Source of the DNA: Cymbidium sinense
Taxonomy: Eukaryota > Streptophyta > Magnoliopsida > Asparagales > Orchidaceae
Direction of reading: 5' to 3'
Length of the DNA stretch: 64,000 nucleotides
Assembly: GCA_021442155.1 (NCBI GenBank)
Contig: JAKCPB010000333.1
Span: 124,001 to 188,000 of the forward strand
The notes under the pieces are model-generated. The model worked only from the letters and a program-made list of their open reading frames with translations, did no database searches and was not told where the DNA came from. This document shows positions 24,484 through 37,200 of the stretch, piece after piece. How positions within the stretch are numbered: the first letter of the stretch is position 1; every line of letters begins with the position of its first letter. The translations under genes and the position numbers were made by a program.

Positions 24484-25610
24484 ATTGTGTATTGAAGTTA
24501 TATTATTATGTACATTATATTTTAATATGCTTTTATATAATATATTATCTTACATTACACCTTAAAATGAATCACTTTAAGAAAAAAATTTATAAAATAT
24601 GGTTGAAAATTGAACATTTATTTTGGATGCAAAATTCCATTATTTTTACTAAATGACATACCATAGCACACCCCCAATGATGTTCCCTAAAGCTTACCTT
24701 AAATTGGGCCAAATCCCATCATCTCAACCTATAAATCAATATTTTTATGAGTTATACCAGTAAGAACTCTACTACATCATACTATAATAGACTAAAATCT
24801 GCTAAAAAAATAAGTAGTAATACGCAATAGAATGCAATAATGCATGATGCTACACTATATTATGGCATCTATATTATAATGCACTATAACATATTATATT
24901 ATATTATATTGCATATAACATCACAAGGGATTGCTTAAAATAAAAAAACCATAAAATTAGTCTAAATAAAAAAACTATATATTATAGTCGTATCACTTAC
25001 ATATTTTAAATTGAAATAATATATTATGATGCGTTGCTCTGCCTATTATGAATTTGGCCAAATTCCACCATTTTAAAGTCTAAATCAACAATTTCATAAA
25101 TAATTCTAGTGTAGGCTTGATTGCATGATTGTAAAATACTAAAATATGATATATGATGTTGTACTATGCTACAACATATAATATTTATTTTGAACATAAA
25201 ATCTTACTTTTTTATACTACAAGTGAATAGCACACCTTTGGTACTACAACCTAATTCCCACTTCAAATTTAACAAATTTCATCATCGATTTATTAAATCA
25301 ATACTTTTATGGTTTATATTAATATACTATAGCAATACCATAATATACTAAAACATTTCAAAACATCTTATAACATCCAAAAACACATCACTACATGCTC
25401 AAATATATGATGCTACATTATACTATAATTTATGGTATTATAATATGATTTAGGGTTAAGGTTTAAGGTATTCAAATCACTAATAGTCAAGGGAAAGTCT
25501 CTTGAAGACATTTTCTTTAGCTACCATAACTATGTCAGGATTAGATCATTCTTTAGATCTACTCCTAATGACATCTTTATTCAAGGTTTAAGGTTTTAGG
25601 GTTAGCTTAG
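23490..25610 (+). repeat. AT-rich segment, duplicate A (partner 48531-50570)
   Basis: This segment aligns collinearly with 48531-50570, from CATCCCCAAACAAATC-type sequence through CCTTCCCTAGTGGAAGG, a TATATTATATTATAATATAT palindromic stretch, an (AT)n microsatellite and a TATGGTATTATAATATGATT word, to TTTAGCTACCATAACTATGT and a CTTTATTCAA end. The copies differ by many substitutions and small indels, so the duplication is not recent. It is followed by TTTAGGG repeats and GRP copy 3, just as the partner is followed by copy 8. No coding frame is supported. Confidence 0.85.
24413..24476. repeat. (AT)n microsatellite, 32 units
   Basis: An uninterrupted AT run of 64 bases lies inside duplicate A. 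The corresponding run in duplicate B (49405-49440) is 36 bases, so this microsatellite changed length after the duplication. Confidence 0.95.
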
Positions 25611-25853
25611 GGTTTAGGGTTAGTTTAGGGTTTAAGGTTTAAGGTTAATTTAAGGTTTAGGGTTTAGGGTTGTAGGTTGTAAGTTTTAGGGTTTAGGGAT
25701 TAAGATTTTAGGATTTAGGGTTTAGGGTTTTAGAGTATAGGGTTTAGGGTTAGGATTTAGAGTTTAGGGTTTAGGTTTTAGGGTTTAAGATTTAGATTTT
25801 AGGTTTAGGGTTTATGTTTTAGTTTAGGGTTTAGGGTTTAAGGTTTAAGATAT
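25430..25853 (+). repeat. TTTAGGG-rich array, block 3
   Basis: The end of duplicate A contains a first short TTTAGGGTTAAGG piece at 25450. The array proper starts at about 25586 with TTTAGGG and variants and leads directly into GRP copy 3. Confidence 0.85.
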
Positions 25854-26309
25854 TTCTTTTAACATAGAAAAATTCATATTCAACATTTTTTCTTTTCAAT
25901 TTCATCAACCAAGTAGCACCCCAAGTTTTCTAGACACTGTGATGACATAGATAAAAGATGAGCACCCAGAGCAAATCAAAACTTAAGATAAGTAGAACCA
26001 TCTCTCAGTAAGACATAGTTCCATAAGCGTGGGTGGATCAGTCATTCTTTAGTTTCTCTAGTTCCCATCAGAACCACCCCTTCCTCTCGAGTAGCAGGAC
26101 CCACCATCCTATCCCTGATCTCTCCCATCACCACCACCATGGCTATAACCTCCGTCGCTCATCCTATCACCATAACCACCACTACTCTGACCACCACCTT
26201 CATATTCACCAGCACTTCCAGATGCCCCACCACCCTACTAATAGCCACCTCCTTGTCTCCTTTGCCCTAATCTAATAATGCATTCTCATCAAGGTTATGC
26301 TCATTCTTA
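25854..26309 (-). pseudogene. GRP fragment copy 3
   Basis: Minus-strand reading starts at 26309 with NGHNLDENA-type sequence. The tail is readable as RDGGYSHGGGDGRDQG-stop-DGG followed by SCYSRGRGGSDGN-stop-RN, so the frame of the C-terminal tail is retained with TAG stops, one of them replacing the Trp of DGNWRN. The 3' UTR ends at about 25854 with a CTTTTAAC run on +. The RRM core and start are absent. It lies right of duplicate A and is the positional counterpart of copy 8. Confidence 0.85.
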
Positions 26310-29300
26310 GGGTTTAGGATTTAGGCTTTAGGGTTAGTTTAGGGTTTAGGGTTTGGGGTTTAGTGTTTAGGGTTATAGGTTTTAGGGCTTAAGGTTTAGG
26401 GTTTAGGGTTTAGAGTTTAGGGTTTTAGGGTTTACGATTTAGGGCTTAGGGTTTAGGGTTTAGGGTTTAGGGTTTATGGTTAGGATTTAGGGTATAGAGT
26501 TTAGGGTTTTACGATTTAGGATTTAAGGTTGCATGTTTAAGGTTGTAGATTTAGGGTTTAGGGTTTAGGATTCAGGTTAGTTTTAGGGTTTAGGGTTTAG
26601 GATTTAGGGTTTAGGGTGTGTTTTAAATTAAATTGGTAGTTTAGGTTTATATATATATATTTGAGTTTATTTTATTTTATTTATTTAGGTATTTTATTTT
26701 TTTTTTTTAGTTTATTTATTTTATTAATTTATTTGGGTTTATGTTTTATTTTTGTTTATTTATTGGTTTAGGTTTATTTTTAGTTATTTTTATTTTATTT
26801 TATTTTGGGTTTTAATTATTATTTTTTATTTTAGGTTTCATTTTAGTTTAGGTTTAGGTTAGGTTTATTTTAGTTTTTGGTTTGGTTTATTTTATTTTTT
26901 ATTTTTGGTTTATGTTTTTTTATTTTAGGGTTTAGGTTTTATTTTTTATTTATTTTTAGTTTTATTTTTTAGGTTAGGTTTTTATTTACTTTTATTTAAG
27001 GTTTATTTTATTTTTAGTTTTTATTTTTTTAGTTTAGTTTAGGTTTTCATTTTATTTTATTTTATTATATTTTTAGGTTTATGGTTAGGTTTTAGTTTAA
27101 TTTTTTATTTTATTTTATTTAGGTTTAGGTTTTTTTTATTTCTTTTACTTTTAAGATTTTAATTAGCTTAGGTTTAGGTTTTTAGGTTTTTACGGTGTAG
27201 GGTTTAGGGTTTATGGTTAAGGGTTTAGGGTTTAGGGTTTAGGGTTTTAGGGTTTAGGGTGTTAGGGTTTAGGGTTTAGGGTTAGGGTTTAGAGTTTAGG
27301 GTTTAGGGTTTAGTGTTTAGGCTTTAGGGTTTAGGGTTTAGGGTTTTGAGGGTTTAAGGCTTAGGGTTTAGGGATTTAGGTTTGTTTAGGGCTTAGGGTT
27401 TAGGCTTTAGGGTTTATGGTTTTAGGGTTTATGGTTAGTGGTTTAGGGTTTACAATTTATGGTGTAGAGTTTTTAGGGTTTAGGATTTAGGGCTTAAGAT
27501 TTTGCATTTAGGGTTTAGGGTTTAAAGTTTAGGGTTTTTTTTATTAAAATTAAGTAATTCGATAGGTTTAGGTTCATTTAGTTTAATTAGTTTAATTAAT
27601 TTATTTTATTTTATATTTTTATTTAGGTTTATTTTTTATTTTTTATTTTTTTTAGTTTATTTCTTTTAGTTTTATTTATTTTAGTTGAGGTTTTTTTAGG
27701 TTTAGGTTTAGGTTTATGTTAATTTTTTAGTTTAGTTTTTATTTTATTTTATTTTTTAGGTTTAGGTTTTATTTTTTATTTTTAGGTTTAGGTTTAGGTT
27801 TTATTTTATTATTTTTAGGTTTAGGTTTTAGGTTTTTTATTTTTTTTGTTTATTTTAGGTTTTATTTTTTAGTTTAGGTTTAGGTTTAGGTTAGGTTTAT
27901 TTTATTTTTTGGTTTGGTTTATTTTAGTTTTGTTTTGGTTTTATTTTGTTTATTTTATTTTATTTTTTGGTTTAGGTTTTTTTTTTAGTTTAGGGTTTAG
28001 GTTTTATTTTTTCTTTATTTTTAGGTTTATTTTTAGGTTAGGTTTTTATTTATTTTTTATTTTATTTTATTTTAGGTTTATTTTATTTTTAGTTTTTACT
28101 TTATTTAGGTTTTTTATTTTTTCGTTTAATTTAGGTATTTATTTATTTTATTATATTTTTAGGTTTATGGTTAGGTTTTAGCTCAGGTTATTATTTTATT
28201 TTATTTAGGTTTAGGTCTTTTTTATTTATTTTACTTATAATTTTTATTTAGTTTAGGTTTAGGTTTTTAGATTTTTACAATGTAGGGTTTAGGGTTTAGG
28301 GTTAAGGGTTTAGGGTTTATGGTTTTAGGGTTTAGGGTTTAGGGTTAGGGTTTAGGGTTTAGGTTTTAGTGTTTAGGCTTTGAGGTTTATGGATTTGAGG
28401 GTTCAAGGCTTAGGGTTTACAGATTTGGGTTAGTTTAGGGCTTAGGGTTTAAGCTTTAGGGTTTAGGATTTTTAGGGTCTAGGGTTTATGATTTATGGTT
28501 TAGAGTTTTTAGGGTTTAAGGTTTAGGGCTTACGATTTAGGGTTTAGGGTTTAGGGTTTAGGATTTTTTTATTAAAATTAAGTAAATCGGGAGGTTTAGA
28601 TTTATTTAGTTTATTTTTATTTATTTTATTTTATTTAATTTTTTATTTTTATTTAGGTTTATTTTTATTTTTATTTTTTTAGTTTATTTTTTTGTAGTTT
28701 TATTTATTTTAGTTGATATTTTCTTTAGGTTTAGGTTTAAGTTTATGTTAATGTTTTAGTTTACCTTTTTTTTTACATTTAAGTTTTATTTTTTATTTTT
28801 AGGTTTATGTTTAGGTTATTATTTTATTCTTTTAGGTTTAGGTTTTTGGTTTATTTATAGGTTTTATTTTTAAGATTAGGTTTAGGTTTACTTTTAGTTT
28901 ATTTTATTTTATTTAGTTTAAGATTTAGGTAGAGTTTCTTTTAGGCTTAAGTTTAGGTATTATTTATTTTAGTTTAGTTTATATTAGTTTAGGTTTAGGT
29001 TTATTTTATTTTGTTTAATTTAGGTTAAGGTTTTTTGTTTAGTTTAGAATTTAGATTTTATTTTATTTTTTAGGTTTTACTTTTAGGTTTATTTTTTTAT
29101 GTTTGGCTTTTTTTAGTTTTATTTTAGGTTTCTTTTATTTTTAATTTACATTTAGCTTTTATTTTATTTAGGTTTTTTATTTTTGGGTTTATTTTATTTT
29201 CTAGTTAAGTTTACATTTTTATTTATTTTATTTTAGTTTAGTTTTTATTTTTTATTTTATTTTAATTTTAGGTTTAGGTTAAGGTTTAAGTTTGGTTTTA

Positions 29301-30638
29301 GTTTAGGTTTTTATATTATTTTATTTTATTTAGGTTTAGGTTTTTTTATTTATTTTATTTTTAGGTTTTATTTAGTTTGGGTTTAGGTTTTTAGGATTTC
29401 AGTTATTAGGGTTTAGTGTTTAGGGTTTGGAGTTTAGGGTTTAGGGTTTAAAAGTTTTAATTTTAGAGTTTTAAGGTTTAGGGTTTTAAGGTTTTAGGGT
29501 TTAGGATTTAAGGATTTGGGTTTACGGTTTAGGGTTTAGGGTTTTCAGGTTTAGGGTTTAGGGTTTAGGCTTGTAGGTTTAGGGTTCAAGGTTTTGGGTT
29601 AGTTTTAGTGTTTAGGGTTTAAGGTTAGATTTTTTAATTTTGAATTTTTTATTTTTTAAATTAAGTAAACTTGTTGGTTTAGGTTTACTTAGTTTATTTT
29701 TATTTATTTTAGTTTATTTTATTTTTAAATTTTTTTAGTTTATTTTTATTTATGTTTATGTTTATTTTTATTTTTATTTAGTTTAGTTTATTTATTTTAG
29801 TTTAGGTTTTTAATTTTAGTTTATTTTTTATGTTTAGGTTTAGGTTTGGGTTTATTTTTTAGGTTTAGGTTTTATTTTTTATTTTTTCATTTAGGTTTAG
29901 GTTTTTATTTTATTTTTTTAAGGTTTAGGTTTTAGGTTTTTATTTTATGTTTTATTTTTTTAGTTTAGGTTTAGGTTTATTTTTAGTTTATTTAATTTTA
30001 TTTAGGGTTTAGGTTTAGATTTAAAGTTTAGTTTTTTTACGTTTAGGTTTAGGTATTTTTTAATTTATGATTTAGGATTTATTTCTTATTTTTTTAGGTT
30101 TAAGTTTTTATTTAGTTTTTATTTTATTTTATTTTAGTTTTATTTTATTTTTATTTTGGGTTTAGTTTTTATTTTATTTTATTATTTTTTATTTTTAATT
30201 TAGTTTAAGTTTTTATATAATTTTTTTATGTTTATTTTTATTTTATTTTATTTTCATTTTATGTTTAGGTTTTAGTTTAAGTTTTTATTTTATTTTATTT
30301 TATTATTTTATTTTAGTTTATCTTTTTTTTATTTATTTTACTTTTAGGTTTAATTTTGTTTAGTTTTAGGTTTATAGCTTTTTAGGGTTTAAAGTTTAGG
30401 GTTTAGGGTTTAAAGTTTAGGGTTTGGGGATTGGGGTTTTGGGTTTTGGGATTTTGGTTTTGGGTATAGGGTATAGTGTTTAGGGCTTAGGGGTTAGGTT
30501 TTAGGGTTTAGGGCTTAGGGTTTAAGGTTTTAAGGTTTAGGGTTTAGGGTTTTTGGTTTTTAGGGCTTAGGGTTTAGGGTTTAGGTTTTAGGTTTTAGGT
30601 CTATGGTTCTAGTTTTAGTTTAGTGTTTAGGGTTTATG
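26310..30638 (+). repeat. Telomere-derived satellite array, block 4 (four subunits)
   Basis: This is the cleanest stretch of the higher-order pattern. Boundary motifs stand at about 26624, 27546, 28571 and 29656, giving spacings of about 920, 1025 and 1085 bp, and GRP copy 4 follows about 980 bp after the last one. Each subunit runs from the boundary motif through a T/A-rich block into a TTTAGGG-rich block. The frame at 27909-28181 (Phe/Leu/Tyr-rich) is translated low-complexity repeat, not a gene. Confidence 0.9.
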
Positions 30639-31092
30639 GTTTTTTTAATGGAGAATAAATTTAGATTCAACATTTCTTCTTTTCGATTTCATCAACCAAG
30701 TAACACACCAAGTTTCCAAAGACACAAGCTGTGACATAAATCTAAAATGTGCACATAGTGCAAATTAAAAACACTAGATAATTAGAATCGTGTCTACTGT
30801 AAAGATCATTGCATAAGAAGCAGATCAGATCAATCGTTCTTCAGTTTCACCAGTTCCCATCGTAACCACCCCGACCTATCAAGTAATGGGATCCACCATC
30901 ATATCCACGATCTCTCAATCCACCACCACCATGTGTAACCTTAGCTCCTCCGCCTCCATAACTGCCCCTTTACCATCACCTCCATATCAACCAAAATCTA
31001 GACCCCCACCATCCGTGATAGCGCCACCTCTTACTCCAGCCAAATCTAGAGCGTTGATGGTGATGTTCTTTTATCAAGGTTTGCCATTCTTG
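30639..31092 (-). pseudogene. GRP fragment copy 4
   Basis: Minus-strand reading starts at the same breakpoint as the other copies, with one base missing in the AATGGGC start. After a frameshift the C-terminal tail reads GGGLRDRGYDGGSHYLIGRG and then GYDGNW-stop-N, so this copy keeps the terminal Trp but has a stop in place of the following Arg. The 3' UTR is well preserved and ends in a T-run on + at 30639. No RRM core is present. Confidence 0.85.
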
Positions 31093-33837
31093 GGTTTATG
31101 GTTTAGGTTTATTTTTTAATTTATTTAGTTACTTTAGGTTTAGATTTAGGGTTTCCAATTTAGGGTTTAGGGTTAGGGTTTATGGTTCAGGGTTTAAGTT
31201 TTAGGTTTTAGGGTTTAAGGTTTAGGGTTTAGAGTTTAGGGTTTATGCTTTTAAGGTTTAGGGTTTAGGGTTAGGGTTTAGGGTATATGGTTTAGGGTTT
31301 AGGGTATATGGTTTAGGGTTTAGGGTTTAGGGCTTAGGATTTTTTAGGGTTTAGGGTTTATGGTTCAGGGTTAATTTTAGGGTTTATGGTTTAGGCTTTA
31401 GGGTGTAGGGTTTAGGGTTTTTTTTAAATTAAGTAAACTAGTAGGTTTAGGTTTATTTAGTTTATTTTTTACTTATTTTAGTTTATTTTATTTTTTTATT
31501 TTTATATAGTTTTATTTTTTTATTTACTTTAGTTTATTTATTTTAGGTTTATTTATTTTAGTTTAGGTTTTTTATTTAAGTTTATTTTTTAGGTTATGTT
31601 TGGTTTAGGTTTATTTTTTAGTTGAGTTTTTTTTTTATTTTATTTTTTGGTTTAGGTTTTATTTTATTTTATTTTAGGTTTAGGTTAAGGTTTTCATTTT
31701 ATTTTTTCAGGTTTAGGTTTTTCATTTTTATTTTAAGTTTATTTTTTAATTTAGGTTTAGGTTTATTTTTAGTTGATTTTATTTAATTTAGTTTAGGTTT
31801 AGGTTGAGGTTTAGTTTATTTTAGGTTTAGGCTTTAGTTCTATTTATTTTAGTTTTGTTTATTTTAGTTTAAGTTTATTTTATTTTGTTTACTTTATTTT
31901 TTTTAGGGTTATGTTTGTTCTTTAGTTTAGGGTTTAGGTTTTATTTTTTATTTATATTTAGGTTTATTTTTTAGGTTTAGGTTTTTATTTAGTTTTTATT
32001 TTATTTTATTTTAAATTTATTTTATTTTTCTTTTACGTTTAGTTTTTATTTTATTAAGATTTCTTATTCTTAGGATTATTTTATTTTATTTAGTTTAGTT
32101 TAGCTTTTTCTTTATTTTATTTTAGTTTATTTTTATTTTAAATTTTATTTTATTTTTAGGATTAGGTTTAGGTTTTAATTTATGCTTTTATTTTATTTAG
32201 GTTTAGGTTTTTATTTATTTTATTTTTATGGTTTATATAGTTTGGGTTTAGGTTTTTAAGTTTTTACAATTTATGGTTTAGGGTTTAGGGTTTAAGGTTT
32301 AGGGTTTTAGGGTTTAAAGATTTAGGGTTTGGGTTTGGCCTAGGGTTTAGGGTTTAGTGTTTAGTCTTTAAGCTTTAGGGTTTAGGGTTAGACTAGGGTT
32401 TAGGGTTAGTTTAGAGTTTAGGGTTTAGGGTTTAGGGTTTAGGATTTTAGGGTTTAGGGTTTAGGAGTTTTAGGGTTTAGGGTTTAGGGTTAGTGTTTAG
32501 GGTTTAGGGTTTTAGTTTAGGTTTTAGGGTTTAGGTTTAAGGTTTAGGTTGTTTAGGGTTTTGGGTTTAGGGTTTTTTAGGGTTTAGGGTTTAGGGTTTA
32601 GTGTTGTAGGTTTAGGGTTAGTTTTAGTGTTTAGGGTTGAAAAAAATAATTTAAATAAACTAGTAAGTTTAGGTTTATTTAGTTTATTTAGTTTATTTTT
32701 TTATTTTAATTTAATTTATTTTTTATTTTTATTTAGTTTAGTTTATTTATTTTAAGTTTATTTATTTTGTTAGGTTTTATTTTAGTTTATTTTTAGGTTT
32801 AGGTTTAGGTTTATGTTTATTTTTTAGTTTAGTTTTATTTTATTTTATTTTTAGGTTAGGTTTTATTTTTTATTTTTATGTTTAGGTTTAGGTTTTTAAT
32901 TTTTTTTTTTAGGTTTAAGTGTTAGGTTTTTATTTTAGGTTTATTTTTAGGTTCTATTTTTTAATTTAGTTTAGTTTTATTTTTAGTTTATTTTATTTTA
33001 TTTAGTTTAGGGTATATGTTTAGTTTATTTTAGGTCTAGGTTTAGGTTTTATTTATTTTTGTTTAGATTTAGGTTTATTTTATTTTGTTTATTTTAAGTT
33101 TAGGGTTTAGATTATATTATTTACTTATTTTTAGGTTTATTTTTTATGTTTAGGTTTTTATTTAGTTTTAATTTTATTTTATTTTAGGTTTATTTTATTT
33201 TTATTTTATGTTTAGTTTTTATTTTGTTTTGGTTTTTTTTTACTTTTAGGTTTATTTTATTTTTTTAGTTAGTTTAGATTTTATTTATTTTATTTAGTTA
33301 ATTTTATTTTATTTTATTTTATTTTTTGGTTTTGTTTAGTTTAGGTTTTAGTTTAGGTTTTAATTACTTTTATTATTTATTTCATTTAGGTTTAGGTTTT
33401 AAGGTTTTTTTTAGTTTAGGTTTAGGGTTTAGGTTTTAGGGTTTTTGGGTTTAGGTGTTAGGTTTAGGTTTTAGGTTTAGGTTTAGGGTTTAGTTTTTTT
33501 AGGTTTTAGTTTTAGGGTTTTTAGGTTTAGGGTTAGGGTTTAGGTTAGTTTAGTTTAGTTTAGGTTTAGGTTTAGGGTTTTAGGTTTAGGGTTTTAGGGT
33601 TTAGGGTTTAAGTTTAGGTTTAGGGTTTAGTGTTTAGGGTTAGGGTTAGGTTTGAGGTTTAGGTTTAGGGTTTAGTGTTTAGCTTTAGGGTTTAGGATTT
33701 AGGGTTTCAAGTTTGGGGTTTAGTGTTTTAGGGTTGTAGGTTTAGGGTTTAGTTAGAGTTTTATTTTTTATTTTATTTTATGGTTTAGGGTTTAGGGTTT
33801 AGTTTTAAGATTTAGGGTTAGTTTCATTTAGGGTTTG
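31093..33837 (+). repeat. Telomere-derived satellite array, block 5 (two subunits)
   Basis: The order is: TTTAGGG-rich 31140-31420, boundary motif at 31426, T/A-rich to about 32250, TTTAGGG-rich 32265-32640, a weaker boundary motif at 32648, T/A-rich to about 33400, and TTTAGGG-rich 33410-33835. GRP copies 4 and 5 thus bracket two subunits, as copies 1 and 2 do. Confidence 0.9.
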
Positions 33838-34239
33838 TTTTTTTAAATAGAACAAATTCTAATTCAACATTTCTTCATTTCGATTTCATCAACCAAGTAA
33901 CACACCAAGTTCCTTAAGATACAAGTGAATGAGCATGCATGAAATCAAAACCCTAATAACTAGAACTCTATTATAAGTTCCATAAGCGACAAATCAAATT
34001 TGTGTACTTCAATTTATTGGTTCCCATCATAACCACTGACCTCTAGTAGGATCACCATCATGTCCCGATCTCTCTCTCTTCCACCACCACGGTTGTAACC
34101 TCCATCCCTCCTGCCTCCATAACCAACTACTCGACCACCACCAGATCCCACCACTTCTTGTGATAACCATTGGCCTTCTCCTCCATGCTAGATCTAGGCA
34201 GGTTGTGATGGTGTTCCTTCAAGGTTTTGTCCATTCATA
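33838..34239 (-). pseudogene. GRP fragment copy 5
   Basis: Minus-strand reading starts at the shared breakpoint (CCATTCATAG on +). The glycine-rich tail contains GGRRDGGYNRGGGRE, with internal deletions and frame changes on both sides. The 3' UTR is present but has lost a short part after AAGATACAAGTGAATGAGC. The copy is shorter (about 400 bp) than copies 6 or 7 (about 465 bp). No start codon or RNP motifs. Confidence 0.8.
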
Positions 34240-37200
34240 GAGTTTAGGTTTAGGTTTAGGTTTATTAAGTTTTAGGGATTAGGTTTATTTTTTTAATTTA
34301 TTTAGTTTATTTAGGTTTAGCTTTAGGGTTGGGGTTTAGGGTTTAGGGTTTAGGGTTTAGGGTTTAGGGTTTAAGGTTTAGGGTTTTAGGGTTTATGCAT
34401 TTAGAGTTTATGCTTTTAGCGTTTAGGGTTTAGGGTTTATGGTTTAGGGTTTAGGGTTTAGGGTTTAGGGTTGTAGGGTTTGGTTTGTAGGTTTAGGGTT
34501 TAAGGTTTTTTTTCCTTTTCTTAAATTAAATAAAGCATAAGGTTTAGGTTTGTTTAGTATATTTAGTTTATTTTTTATTTATCTTAGTTTACTTTATTTT
34601 TTTTATTTAAGTTTATTTTTCTTTTTTATTTAGTTTAGTTTATTTATTTTAGGTTAATTTATTTTAGTTCAAGTTTTTTATTTTAGATTATTTTTTAGGT
34701 TTAGGTTTAACTTTTGGTTTAGGTTTAGGTTTAGGTGTATTTTTAGTTGAGTTTTATTTTTATTTTCTTTTTTAGGTTAAGGTTTTATTTTTTATTTTTA
34801 GGTTTTGGTTTAAGTTTAGGTATTTAATTTTTTTTAGGTTTAGGTTTTAGATTTTTATTTTAGGTTTATTTTAGGTTTTATTTTTTAGTTTAGGTTTAGG
34901 TTTAATTTAAGTTTATATTATTTTATCTAGATTAGGTTTAAGTTTGGGTTTAGGTTTAATATATTTTTTGGTTTAGGTTTAGGTTTTATTTATTTTAGTT
35001 TAGTTTATTTTAGTTTAGGTTTAGCTTTATTTTATTTTGCTTATTTTATTTTTTATTTTAGGTTTAGGCTTTTTTAGTTTAGGGTTTAGGTTTTTTTAGG
35101 TTTTAATTTTAGGTTTATTTTTTTAGGTTTTTTATTTAGTTTTATTTTATTTTATTTTAGGTTTATTTTATTTTTTTATTTGTTAGGTTTATTTTTATTT
35201 TTTATTTTAGTTTATTTTATTTTTAGTTTAGTGTACATTTTATTTATTTTGTCTTAGTTTATTTTATTTTATTTTTAGGTTTAGGTTTTAATTTAGATTT
35301 TTATTTTATTTTGTTTATTTATTTTATTGAGTTTTTGGTTTTTTTATATATTTTATTTTTAGGTTTTATTTAATTTAAGTTTAGGTTTTTAAGTATTTGG
35401 CATTTAGGTTTTAGGGTTTTAGGGTTTAGGGTTAATGGTTTATGGTTTAGGGTTAGCTTAGGGTTTAGGGTTTAGGGTTTAGGGATAATTTAGAGTTTTG
35501 GGTTTAGGGATTTATGGTTTAGGCTTTAAGGTTTAATGTTTTTAGGGTTTAGGGTTTAGGGATTTGGGTTAGTTTAGAGTTTACGGTTTAGGGTTTTAGG
35601 GTTTAGGGTTTAGGGATTAGGGTAAGGGTTAGGGTTTAAGGTTTAGGGTTTAGGGTTTAGGGTTTAATGCATAGGGTTTATGGTTAGTTTATGGTTTAGG
35701 GTTTAGGGTTTAGGGTTGTTAATTTAGGGTTGTAGGTTCAATTTAGGGTTTAGGGTTAGTTTTAGGGTTTAGGGTTTTCAATTTAGGATTTAGGATTTAG
35801 GGCTTAGGGTTTAGGGATTAGGGTTTAGGGTTTAGGGTTTTTTTTAATTAAGTAAATTGGTAGGTTTAGATCTATTTAGTTTATTTTATTTTTTATTTTA
35901 GGTTGGTTTATTTTTAATTTTCATTAGTTTAGTTTATATATTTTAGGTTAGGTTTTTTATTTTAGTTAATTTTTTTGGTTTATTTTTAAGTTTAGTTTTA
36001 TTTTTATTTATTTTCTAGGTTTAGCTTTCATTTATTTAATTTTAGGTTTAGGTTTAAGTTTTTATTTTATTTTTTAGGTTTAAATTTGGGTTTTATTTTT
36101 TATTTTAGGTTTTAGTTTATTTTATTTTATTTAGTTGAGGGTTTAGGTTTAGTTTATTTTAGGTTTAGGTTTAGGTTTATTATATTTTGTTTATTTTAGG
36201 TTTAATATTTTATTTATTTATTTTTAGATTTATTTTTTAGGTTTAGGTATTTATTTAGTTTTCATTTTATTTTATTTTAGGTTTATTTTATTTTTTATTT
36301 TACATGGTGTTTTATTTTATTTATGTTTTTTATTTTTTTGTTTATTTTATTTTATAGTTTAGCTTAGGTTTTTATTTGTTTTATTTTAGTTTAGTTTTTA
36401 TTTTTTATTTTGTTTTATTTTTAGGTTTAGGTTTAGGTTTATGTTTAAGATTTAGTTTAGATTTTTATTTAATTTTAATTTATTTTATTTTATTTAGGTT
36501 TACCTTTTATTTCTTTATTTTATTTATATTTTTTTTGATTTAGTTTAGGTGTAGGTTTTTAGGTTTTTAGGGTTTAGTGTTTATGGTTTAGGGTTTAGGG
36601 TTTAGGGTTTTGAATGTAGGGCTGTAGGTTTTTGGGTTTAGGGTTTAGGGTTTAGGGTTTAAGGTTTAAAGACTTAGGTTTAGGTTTGGCTTAGTTTAGG
36701 TTTAGTTTATTTTATTTTATTTTATTTTTATTTTAGGTTTAATTTAGTTTAGGTTTAAGTTTATAGGTTTTGGGATAATGGTTTAAGTGTTTAGGTTTAA
36801 TTTTAGGGTTTTAGGGTTTAGGGTTTAGGTTTAGGGTTTAGGTTTAGGGTTTGGATTTAGGTTTTAGGGTTTAGGGTTTAGGGTTTAGGTTTTAAGTAAA
36901 ATGGTTGGTTTAGGTTTATTTAGTTTTTATTTATTTATTTTAGTTTATTTTATTTTTCTATTTTTATTTAGTCTAGTTTATTTATTTTATGTATATTTAT
37001 TTTAGTTTTGGCTTTTTATTTTTGTTTATTTTTTCCTGGTAGGTTTATTTTTTAATTTAGTTATTTTTTTAGGTTTAAGTTTTATATTTTATTTTTAGGC
37101 TTAAGTTTAGGTTTTTATTTTATTTTCTTATGTTTAGGTTTTAGGTTTTTATTTTAGATTTATTTTTAGGTTTTATTTTTTAGTTTAGGTTTAGGTTTAT

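Noticed and set aside
27909..28181. Phe/Leu/Tyr-rich 90-residue frame as a membrane protein
   Set aside because: It is the direct translation of TTTATTTTAGG-type repeats with no non-repetitive content.
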